Part shown: positions 54,999-64,000 of the stretch, one piece after another
Position numbering within the stretch: position 1 is the first letter of the stretch
Layout of the letters: each line of letters opens with the position of its first letter
Assembly (NCBI GenBank): GCA_035771165.1
Contig: JAWNZC010000351.1
Coordinates: forward strand, 6,487,001-6,551,000
DNA from: Paragorgia papillata
Lineage: Eukaryota; Cnidaria; Anthozoa; Scleralcyonacea; Coralliidae
DNA length: 64,000 nucleotides
Direction of reading: 5' to 3'
Notes under the pieces: model-generated
Databases searched by the model: none
What the model saw: the letters and a program-made list of their open reading frames with translations, nothing else
Told to the model about the DNA's origin: nothing
Translations under genes and position numbers: made by a program

Positions 54999-55481
54999 TA
55001 TAGTAATTTTCAACCAAAACAAAGCGTTGAATAATTTGCAGTCCCAAGAGTAATCCCAACACCGTCCTCGTTACACATACAACGTCAATTTAAGCGTTTT
55101 CACGTTTTCAAGACGACGTTGTGGCAAGGAACAGCAAAAGTTGTTACTTTACTTAGGCGTTTATCTATTATACGTCATGTTGTCGCAGCTATGACTGCTT
55201 TTTAAAGATCTTACAAAATACATAAAGCACACAATATACGATGTCCTGATCCATGGTTTCTTTTAAATGCAGTAACTTAATTGCCGTCGTCGTCCTAGCT
55301 TGCTTAAGGTCCCCAATATCCCACCAGCACGACCCTTTCTACAACGAATGATCGAGCTGCCGAGAAATATTACAATAAATTCTATATCGAATCTGCCGAA
55401 TCCAACACTATAGGTTTTGTCTGAAAGTATTAAGATCCGTTGTTTATATTTGGAAAAACGGGCTTGTTTACATCATAATAC

Positions 55482-57553
55482 CACAGAATAAAGATTAACC
55501 AGAAGTCCGATCGGCCATGCGATCCCGGCGCCATTTTAAAAGTGCCCCCGGGAAATTAGCCCTCTCGTCCTTGCGACCATCGGGCTCCTGTATTCAATTA
55601 CTCTCGACCTTGTGTCCTTTTAATTAACTTTATATTGTTATCTATCTATATATATAAATAATATTTAGCTAAGTAAATAAGTAATTTACATTAGAAAACG
55701 ATTCTTTGGAGATAAAATTATTTGACTACGACATTATTAAAACTTCAGTACGCGGATATTACGGGTAAAAGTCTGTGGCAAAAAAGTCCTGCACTCACGA
55801 AGCTGGGTTTTACATTTCTCGATTATGCCGACACATTTGTTTATAGAAAAAGATGGCCAAAAATGTCGGAACTACGTACGCATTGTTGAAATACATCGGG
55901 TACGTATGTTGTTAGATATTTTATAAGCTTTCGTTCGGTATATAGTTAAAATTTTAGTGTTACTTTTTAAAATGTTCAAAATGTTCTCACCATTGTTCGT
56001 AAAAGTTTTAATATCTTTTCATATGTTCAAAAGGTATGATCACTAATTTGCACCAAAAACGTTTTCTACTTCAACTAGAAATCTGCAAACTTTTCCACTC
56101 CTTTCATATTTAAATTAGCTTCTGTTTAAGAAATATCTGAGGTTCATACCAGAATCTTTCTGAGATTATAGCAAACACCAAAACCGCAGCAAAACAAACT
56201 TAAGAAATTCAGCCATTTCAGACGGCCAGACCAAAATAATGTTTTTTCATTTTCTGGCATGAATAGCACTTGACAATTCCTTTGTTTAATATGTTGTTCA
56301 GGGCTGTGCGTTTAGTATTTAAAAACAAAATCCAAAATTCTAAACACTTGTGAGGAGTCCATTTCCTATTATATAAGCTTAAGGTTACGTAACACCTTGG
56401 AGTAGTGCTTTGCGAAAAATGCAACTGCGTGTTCAGTTTAAAAGCAATCAAATTCAAATTTTTACAGTTTATAGCAAAATGATTGTAGAATTGGACAGTT
56501 GATTTACAATTTTGAAAAGTATTTAAACTTGTTTTGTTTTGACAAAATTCTGAAAACGCATTCGCTTTGCGCCGCGACTTTTGTTGAACTACAGTTTCAA
56601 TCAAATCATGTAAAAATAGTTTTAATTGCATCTCAACTAGCTGTTCTACAAAAGTGTAAAAGTGTGTGCGGTAGCTATGTTGTTTTTTTGTTATTTTTGA
56701 GATACAAGGCATTCTTTTGCAACCTCGTATTCAAAGACTTTTGTTGAACACGAGTTTTGGCCGATGTTTTTCAAATTTTCACAATGTGTCGGAGACAATA
56801 AGAGCTTCAAAAGTGTGTGCGGTAGCTATACGATATTTTTTTACGATTCATGGTATGCTGCAATTTTCATCGCTAAATATCTTAATGAATTTTGCTTTAA
56901 ACGAAATAAACTTTTCAAAACCTTTCAGCATTTGGCTTAAGGCAGCTAATTACGCAAAAAAAAAATTTTTTGGTTTTTAAATTTCTATGGTGTAACATAA
57001 CCTTAATTCTTATTTTACGAACAATGGTGAGAACATTTTGAACATTTTAAAAATTAACACTAAAATTTGAACTATATACCGAATGAATGCTTATAAAAAT
57101 TTTAGAACATACGTACCCGACGTATTTCAACAATGCGTAGTTCCGAAATTTTTAGCCATTTTTTTCTATAAACAAATGTGTCGGCATAATCGAGAAATGT
57201 AAAACCCAGTTTCGTGAGTGCAAGACTTTTTTGCCACGGACTTTTACCCGTAGTATCCGCGTACTGAAGTTTTAATAACCTCGTGGTCAAAGAATTTTAT
57301 CTCCAAAGAATCGTTTTCTAAAGTAAATTACTTAACTAAAGATTATTTATATATATAGATAACAATATAAAGTTAATTAAAAGGTCGCAAGAAGGCCAAG
57401 AGTAATTGAATACAGGAGCCCGAGGGTCGCAAGGACGAGGGCTAATTTACCGGGGGCACTTACTTTCAAAAATGGCCGACTGGCGCATGCGCACAAATAT
57501 AATGGACACTTTTTTTTTCGCGAGTCGGATTTCTGGTTAATCTTTATTCTGTG
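55482..57553. mobile_element. 2.07-kb element with about 530-bp terminal inverted repeats
   Basis: The left arm 55482-56010 and right arm 57018-57553 are complementary (tips CACAGAATAAAGATTAACCAG / CTGGTTAATCTTTATTCTGTG). Flanks ATAATAC (55475-55481) and ATAATGC (57554-57560) look like a 7-bp duplication with one change. The centre has one minus ORF (56712-56218, 164 residues, start MPCISKITKKQHSYRTHFYT) with no recognised domain and a duplicated GTGTGCGGTAGCTAT phrase; it may be the remains of a transposase or chance. Confidence 0.7.
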
Positions 57554-57579
57554 ATAATGCCTCATGCACCGCTGTCCGA

Positions 57580-60500
57580 TTAACCAGTGTCGCCCGTATT
57601 GCCCATTGTTCTGTCCTCTGCAGCTTCCGCCGTGAAATTCAGTTCCTGCAAGTCTCTCTTGATGTTATCCTTCCACCTTGTTCTTGGTCTTCCTCGTCCT
57701 CGTTTACCGTTCACCACACTCGACATGATGTCTTTTGCCGGTTTTCCATCATCAGCTCTCTGTAGGCGCCCGAACCATTATATCTCAACCTACACTCCCT
57801 TGCCTTCTCTGTGATGATACACACTTTCAGTTCCTTCCTGATATCATCGTTCCTTTTCCTGTCTCTGAAAGTTACCCCCATAATCCGTCTAAGCATTCGC
57901 ATTTCTGTTGTTTGCAATATCTTTTCTTCTTTTCTTGTCAAAGCGGACGTTTCCAAGCCATATAACAACACCGGTCTTATAACCGTTATATACATTTTCG
58001 CTTCGAGTTTCCTTGGCATTCGTGTGTCGTTGATGACCACGACAGCTCTCTCCATTTACTCCAGACCGTTTTAACTTTGGCCCGTGTCCCCGTACTGCCG
58101 TCTCTTTGCCTCTTTCTTCACTCACCATAACACCAAGATATTTAAACTCCCCCACTTGTTTCAAGACAATGTTACTTTCATTGTCTCTGATGTTGGCTGT
58201 TGTCTTCTCTTTTCTGCTAACTAGCACTTCAGTTTTTGTTATTGGCTTTCAGACCCTTTTTCGCCATACCCTCCTGCCATTTCTGCCACTTTTCCTGTAA
58301 CTCTTTTTCACTTTCTGTCATCAGAGCTAAATCGTCTGCAAACATGCAGAAGTTCCCACGGTATGCCTTTTCTCCATACCAGTATACTAACTCTTCAGGG
58401 GCGGATTTAGCATACATCAGACCGGTCACGCGACTGACGTAAAAAATCACCAGAATAATTGCGCAATCACACAATATTTTAATCTCAACAGTCTTCTAGA
58501 AAATATTATGCCGTGACTCCAAAGTTTGGCATACTGATTAGGTTTCAAATTCGCTTTTATCGTAATTTGCAAGTCAGCAAACACCGGGCAGGGATGACCA
58601 GTGGTCAGCGTTCGCTTTGAAAGTTTTGACCGGTTTGCGGAGAGATCTGATTGGTGTTTAATCAATTTGACCGATCTGCACCATGGCAACCACTTGTTTG
58701 ACCGATTTGCCTCAAACCTGATTGGCTGTCGCGTTGATTTGGGGCTTTTTGACCGATCTGCACCATGGCAACCATCGATTGCTGAGTCAGCTGAGATACC
58801 GAGTAATTTATTCATTGAAGCCTGAAGGCTTCTCACTGTGTTCGTGGTTTCAGTCATACGAGTTCGGTATAAGCATTTTCGAACGGGTTTTAGCTGCTTT
58901 TAACAGCAACGATGAAGAAATACTGTTACACTGTGAACAATCTACGATGATTTGTCATCTAGATACACAGTCATCGATTTATTTCAAGCGAGGAACATTT
59001 TAATAGACGCGATTGAAAGCGTCTGAATTTTGGCGCCGCGCGGAGTAATTTATTCCCCTACTGCTGTAAGGTAAGACTGGTAAGTTAAGGTCGTCTTAGT
59101 TTCATTTCAAATATACAAACAATCTAGTGTCGAATATATGTGTTTTGTCCAGTCTCAATATCGTATTATTTATCATTTTGCGTCCTAGTGAAGTCTGAGT
59201 TCAGAGTTCAGACATATATTTATTCAGCAAGGCGGCATTAACATATTTCACGCTTGCCAGGAGCTCATATATATGAATTTGAAAGACTCAATTGATCCTT
59301 AAGCCAAGGTTTAGTTCAACGTTAAATTGGATCTTTCTTTTCATGATTTTGAAATGAATAACTGTTTTCAAATTATGGTTAGTCTCGCTATCTTGCTCTG
59401 ATAAGATATATTTTAACGGCGCGTTCGTGAAATATGACGCCAGGTTTATCTAATTAGCTTATATCAATGTTACGGTAGTCGGTAGATAACATATCATTTA
59501 TTAAATTAGAGAAAATTACACACTACAAGGTCTTTGAGACAATGAATATTTAGTTAATTTTGGAAGGCATGCATGGGTGTTTGCGCCTTTCTCGTTTGGC
59601 TAATATTTTAGTTAGCTGTGTAAAAATATAAATGCTGAACATCCAATTTAGACAAATGTTTTGTAAACATAATAAAATGTGCCATTAAAAATATGTTTTA
59701 AAAGTTTCAAAATTTTGCTCAAATGTGCTGTCAAATTGTGGGAAATGCCGTTTTAGAGACCCCAATTTCAAAAAAATTCCAGGGCGGCATACCCACGGAT
59801 CCCCCTATAGGGGTTCTATAGAACCGCGGACCACAACTTTGACTGACGTTTTCAAAATCCTAAATCCGCCTCTGCTCTTGGTACCCGGTCGTACGCTTTT
59901 TCCAGATCGACGAAACAAAAGAATAGATTTCTCTTTACTTCCCAAAACTTCTCTTGCAGTTGTTTGACCATAAATATAGCATCCGTTGTTCCTCGTCCTG
60001 GCATAAAACCCATTTGCATGTTATTGATCGAAATGATGACTCTTGGTTGTAACGCCTTCATTATCTGTTCCAGTAACTTTATACCTCTGTGATTTGCACA
60101 ATCCATTGAATCCCCTTTCTGCTTGTAAATCGGTACAATATAATGCTCTTTTCCCAATCGTCTGGCATAGTTTCCTCTTCCCAAATACTTTCCATGATAC
60201 TGTGGATCATATCTATACCTGTCTCATCCAAGGTCTTAATCAGTTCCAGAACTATTCCTGAGCAACCTGCCGTTTTTCCAGAATTCATCCCTCTAATTAC
60301 CTTCCTAATTTCCTCCTTACTTACATTTTGCACTGGTCCTTCTGTTGGTCAACTGTTGGTAGCTCCTCTCTTTCATTTTCAACATTCAGAATGGTGCTAA
60401 AATACTTTCGCCATCTATTTCTTACTTCCTTATCTGCAGTTAGCATTTCTCCATGTTGGTCTCTGACATATTTTAGTTCTCCCACATCTTGTCTTGTTCG

Positions 60501-61160
60501 TGCCCTTTGCCGTGCTACTCGGTATATGCACTTTTCTCCTTCCGTCGTCCCCATGTTGTCGTACCAGTCCTTTGTTGCTTCCATTTCTCGTTTCCCTTTT
60601 TCTCACTCATTGTCTGTTGGTTTTGCATTTCTATCACCAAATCCCTTTCCTCCATGTATTCTTTGGAATCCGTCGTTGTTCTTGCCCACATGTCCGTTTA
60701 AGTCTTTCCCTATAATTGGGACCATACCGATCAAGTGCTCCAGCTTTTCGAAGAACTCCTCCTTATCTTCATCACTCCTGCCGGACTGTGGTGCATATCC
60801 TGATATCACACTATACCCACGATCCGCTGTTACCAGTCTTACTCTGCCCAATCGATCTGATGGTCACTGCACTTCAAACACTTGATGTTTTAGTTTCTCG
60901 TCGAGTATTATACCAACTCCACTTCTCGTGTTAGTTTCTCCCGAATAGAAGATCTTATGACCGTCACCCAGTTCTCTTGTGCTATATATCGTTTCTTGCA
61001 CACACGCGATGTTTATTTTGCGTCTTCTAAAAACGTCAACCAGTTCTCTTCCTTTGCCTGTCATCGTTCCTATATTCCATGTACCCACTTTCACCACCAT
61101 TTGCTTCTTACGCCGCGAGCATGGTGCCCTCCGCGGTACCCCTTGCTGATTTCTCACGCC
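57580..61160 (-). pseudogene. RTE-like LINE (endonuclease and reverse transcriptase), decayed
   Basis: Read downwards on the minus strand. The apurinic endonuclease domain is first: VKVGTWNIGTMTGKGRELVD and ACVQETIYSTRELGDGHKIF near 61100-60950, SGYAPQSGRSDEDKEEFFEK near 60800, KDLNGHVGKN near 60710. A linker follows, then the reverse transcriptase: GKTAGCSGIVLELIK, NHRGIKLLEQIMKALQPR, MQMGFMPGRGTTDAIF, FVDLEKAYDRVP (catalytic Asp) near 59890. After an inserted element (58396-59874) it resumes with GNFCMFADDLALMTES (catalytic DD) near 58350 and the C-terminal part (RPVLLYGLETSALTRKEE; MRMLRRIMGVTFRDRKRND) to about 57720. The palm between the catalytic Asp motifs is shortened, and several frameshifts are present. 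Inactive. Confidence 0.8.
58396..59874. mobile_element. 1.48-kb TIR element with 5-bp duplication (CAGGGGCGGATTTAG)
   Basis: The ends CAGGGGCGGATTTAG and CTAAATCCGCCTCTG are inverted. CTCTT flanks both sides (58391-58395, 59875-59879), inside the RTE-like LINE. It shares the GGAAATGCCGTTTTAGAGACC block and CCCCCTATAG with 19686-20116 and 4690-4983. Two direct copies of GACCGATCTGCACCATGGCA lie at about 58670 and 58756. No transposase recognised. Confidence 0.75.
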
Positions 61161-62159
61161 GACCGGGGGCTGCTGACGCGCGTCGCATGCGGGGAACGCC
61201 CTATTTATACTCTTTCTGGATTCAGGAATATTTGTTTGGTGCGGGTTTTTACAGCCGGATGCCCTTCCTGGGTTCCTGACGCAAACAACAGTTATCGGCG
61301 ATGGACCCTAGGTTAGTTTCTGTCACAGCCTCCCCGTTGTGAGCGACGTTGGCTCGTGAGTGAGCTCTTCCGCTCTTTTACCGCTGTACTTCATATAAGA
61401 CTATAAATAGAAGATTCGTCAAATTATGCTAGAGTACACCGTACTTTTGTAATTTCCCAAATCGAGAATTACAGTTACCTCTAACCATAAAATTAAAAAT
61501 CTCAGCGCGGTTCTACATAAGTACTATGCTTAATGATTACTTTTGAAAGTTTTGTACTTTTTAAAAATCGCTTTAGGCACGCTGTTCCAGTGTTCCCCAG
61601 GTTTTCTTGCTGTGCACAGGCTACGCCAAAGTTGCAAATCAGTATAGCCGGAGTTGAACGCCAGACTTGGCGGCTTGTTTTAATACCCATGCTAACGCCA
61701 GACAATTTTATTTGTAGCTGAATATAAAGGCCTAGGTGGCGCCAAGCCGCTAGACAATAGACAATGGTAAACAATGAAATAAAGGAATGCATTTCAGTTA
61801 ATTAAACTATGTAATGTCTTTAACTTTCATAAATAAAGCATGCATTAGCAAAAAATAGGCTGGGCGTGCATGTATCTACTGCGTTTAATGCCTATACTGT
61901 AGCTACTATACGGTACAAATAACTTAAAAAAAAGAAAAATAACTTAAATCGTGTTTAATACATATACCTGCAGACATATTGTACAATTATAATTTAATAT
62001 ATATTTTAATCATAATGAATGTATTATATGTATTTTAATCATAATTAATAATTTTGGAGAAATGACTTAAATCGTGTTTAATAAATAGTAAGTGCTTTAA
62101 ATAAAACTGATCAGATTCCTTAAGTACAAAATGTACAATATTTAGCATGATAAGATATT
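61161..62159. other. Spacer: LINE 5' region and DYNC2H1 3' flank
   Basis: 61161-61390 probably belongs to the 5' UTR of the RTE-like LINE. The rest is AT-rich with no gene; the part nearest 62159 is the 3' UTR of the dynein gene on the minus strand, with ATTAAA-type poly-A signal candidates near 62080 but no clear AATAAA close by. Confidence 0.45.
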
Positions 62160-63432
62160 CTACTGGTCCTTTAAGAATAAAGCTGCTCCACATTGTATCC
62201 ACTGACTTTTATCTCCTCCAAAAGGCACGTTCATACTGGTCATCAGCCTATCACGGTCCATGGTGTAGTAGATTGGAAGGGTGAGACATTCGCTGCCGTT
62301 GTAGGCATCTGGTTGATCCTGGGGAAAAATTTCAGACATATATTAAGCAATTAAGCATATATAAAAGCCATCAATGCGGCATGGTGCTGAAGTCAATCGT
62401 CAATAATTATTTCATTGTAGACCACTTTCACAATGGCCACACTTTAAATATTCTTTTATGTGCATCTAAACGAGTCTTTCTAGCCTCGTTATGAAGCAAA
62501 TATTCTTTTGAATTGAAGTTATACAAACGAGGCTAGAAAGGCTTATTAAGATGCATATAAAAGAATATTCAAATTAGTCGCTATTATAAAGATGCACATA
62601 AAAGAATATTCAAATTAGTCGCTATTATTAAGATGCACATAAAAGAATATTCAAATTTATAGTCGCTATTAGACGAAAGTGGTCTATAGGACGATTGACC
62701 TCATTCGTGCAAAACTTATTTCATTTTAGAACGATTGACCTCATTCGTCCAATAATAATTTATTTCATGTAATAAATCAAACACGAGTTTCAGTGTTTCA
62801 TCAGGGGTTCCAAACACGAGAAAACAAATGAAAACCGAGGGCGTAGCCCCGAGGTTTTTATTGTTTTCGAGTGTTTGGAGTCCCCTGATGAAACACGATA
62901 AACGAGTGTTTGATCTTGCTTCTCAAACGAGTATTCGCATCGCGATTAGCGGTGTTTTCTTCATTTATTTCAATATGCAGATTAAGAAATTGGCTACGAT
63001 AATTCACGAATTATTAATGAGTCTGAGAAATATATGTATGGTATTAAATGTATATGTATAGTTAGGAAAACACGTCAGCACCTTTGGTATCCAAGCAATT
63101 GTGCATGGCGGTATAGCCGATACACTTGGCGAGTCACGTTGATTTTCGGTTAAAACTGTTCCATCGAATGTACATCCTTCCAGTTGCAATCCGCCAACCT
63201 ATATGAGTAGAATAGTACGACATGGATAGGTCAAAAGATAGAGGAACAAAAGTAAGAAAAAAAGACATGACACAAAAGCAGAGGAAAGAGATAGACAAAG
63301 GAACAAATACATGAAATTGAAACAAGCAAGCAAACAAGCAAGCAAGCAAACCAGCCAACCAACCAACCAACCAACAAACAACAAACAAACAAACAAACAA
63401 ACAAACAAACAAACAAACAAACAAACAAACAA

Positions 63433-63471
<39 letters not shown>

Positions 63472-63833
63472 AACAAACAAACAAACAAACAATAAATCAA
63501 TCAATCAATCAATCAATCAGTCAATCAATCAATCAAACAAACAAACAATCAAACAATCAAACAAAGAAGAAAAAGAGGAAGAGATGGACATGCAGATGAA
63601 CGAGACATGTTCTACTTCTCCAAATAAGGGAAAATAAATAAAAATTAAAATACAACAAATAACAAACAGAAAACAAAGGGACAACAAAAAACAAACAAAA
63701 CCTAGCATATTAATAAACCATGGATAAAAATAATTTAACAAAAATTACTTTGATGGAAAACTTCGCTCCATGAACGCCAGAACTTTTCCAAGTCGCCGCG
63801 AATTTTAATTCGTCCATTGAACACTTCATAGCT
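62160..63833 (-). CDS. DYNC2H1: Cytoplasmic dynein 2 heavy chain 1, last three exons (partial)
   Basis: Exons 63833-63749, 63198-63082 and 62318-62160 (stop TAG) have GT/AG borders and matching phases, giving 28+39+52 residues. The first reads SMDELKFAATW, the second GGLQLEGCTFDGTVLTENQR and PPCTIAWIPK, the last CLTLPIYYTMDRDR and DQWIQ-like SQWIQCGAALFLKDQ at the C-terminus. These are the hallmarks of the dynein heavy chain C-terminal domain, in the form found in DYNC2H1, the motor for retrograde intraflagellar transport in cilia. Only the 3' end of a very large gene is in the window; the rest lies beyond 64000. Frames are intact, so this is presumably an active host gene. The introns hold MITEs and simple repeats. 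Confidence 0.85.
62393..62755. mobile_element. Intronic foldback with tandem AAGATGCACATAAAAGAATA units
   Basis: CAATCGTC...GTAGACCACTTTCAC at the left pairs with GAAAGTGGTCTATAGGACGATTG near 62680. The interior has three to four direct copies of AAGATGCACATAAAAGAATATTCAAATTAGTCGCTATTA. Located in the last intron of DYNC2H1. Confidence 0.55.
62776..62913. mobile_element. Small foldback, CAAACACGAG family
   Basis: ATCAAACACGAG...TCATCAGGGG at the left pairs with CCCCTGATGA...CGAGTGTTTGAT at the right, with a short GC-rich loop. Shares arm motifs with 5831-6222. Intronic. Confidence 0.65.
63322..63565. repeat. Compound tetranucleotide microsatellite in a DYNC2H1 intron
   Basis: Successive blocks of CAAG, CAAC, CAAA, CAGA, CAAA and AATC units. 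Frames such as KQTNKQ on one strand and LFVCLFVC on the other are artefacts. Confidence 0.95.
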
Positions 63834-64000
63834 CTATCAAGAAAAAAGAACGATAGTTAAAATATATATCAGAATCAGAATAATTTATGTAAAATATATA
63901 AGTATTATTGATTTATTGTAGTCTACAGTGCAAACTACTCACAGTTTGTTTACAGTATAACCGCTTATTTATGTTTTTACGAAAGCTAACACGAAGTACC
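63834..64000 (-). other. DYNC2H1 intron running off the window
   Basis: AT-rich sequence upstream (on the minus strand) of the exon at 63833, ending in a pyrimidine-rich acceptor TTTTTTCTTGATAG. No further exon is visible before the window edge. Confidence 0.7.

Larger units (their letters stand above)
54008..55313. mobile_element. MITE with GGGACCTTAAGC termini containing three nested MITEs
   Basis: The ends GGGACCTTAAGCAAGC (interrupted by an insertion after TTAA) and GCTTGCTTAAGGTCCC are inverted, followed inward by ACGACGACG/CGTCGTCGT. Subtracting the three inner elements and their duplications leaves about 368 bp. A partial relative is at 47230-47625. Confidence 0.7.

Noticed and set aside
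63134..63637. Frames rich in KQTN or LFVC residues
   Set aside because: Tetranucleotide microsatellite inside a dynein intron.

Overview
This is a AT-rich stretch of a eukaryotic, almost certainly animal, genome. Introns are spliced at GT/AG, microsatellites are abundant, and one conserved animal gene (the last exons of a cytoplasmic dynein-2 heavy chain) lies at the right edge. The mix of MULE-like, hAT, BEL/Pao, Ty3/gypsy, jockey-like and RTE-like elements, plus several protein families that I know mainly from corals and sea anemones, suggests an anthozoan cnidarian. That placement is inference, not proof.

Host genes are few. A two-exon secreted protein on the minus strand (21.6-24.9 kb) joins a signal peptide, a domain resembling phage-type (GH24) lysozyme, and a granulin-like cysteine-rich tail. 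A disrupted multi-pass membrane protein gene on the plus strand ends in a long acidic repeat (51.7-53.8 kb, possible upstream exons at 46.7-49.5 kb). The C-terminal exons of DYNC2H1 lie on the minus strand at 62.2-63.8 kb. A small TATA-preceded ORF sits at 1.3-1.7 kb.

Nearly everything else is mobile DNA, much of it nested with exact target-site duplications (TSDs). 0-5 kb: a MITE and an RPA-like OB-fold relic split by a LINE fragment. 6.3-9.3 kb: a 0.9-kb TIR element interrupted by a 5'-truncated LINE with a 12-bp TSD. 10.4-13.1 kb: a decayed Ty3/gypsy pol. 15.0-17.6 kb: a hAT element inside a pentanucleotide satellite. 19.7-25.3 kb: several foldback elements, some inside the lysozyme-like gene's intron. 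26-41.2 kb: a roughly 15-kb element with 0.8-0.9-kb terminal inverted repeats and a MULE-like transposase gene. That gene is broken by a BEL/Pao retrotransposon (4-bp TSD) and by a dimer of the same 0.9-kb element (4-bp TSD); removing each insertion restores the reading frame.

42.4-45.1 kb holds a 2.6-kb element with long TIRs and a 6-bp TSD. It carries two convergent truncated genes: a zinc-ribbon/HECT-E3-like protein and a double-zinc-ribbon protein. I consider it the best candidate for an under-described transposon family. 54.0-55.3 kb is a MITE containing three other MITEs. 55.5-57.6 kb is a long-TIR element beside a decayed RTE-like LINE (57.6-61.2 kb), which is itself interrupted by an element with a 5-bp TSD.

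The window thus reads as a transposon graveyard with some recent arrivals (BEL LTRs differing at one base, an intact LINE poly-A tail and TSD) between sparse host exons. All homology calls are from motif reading, without database searches.
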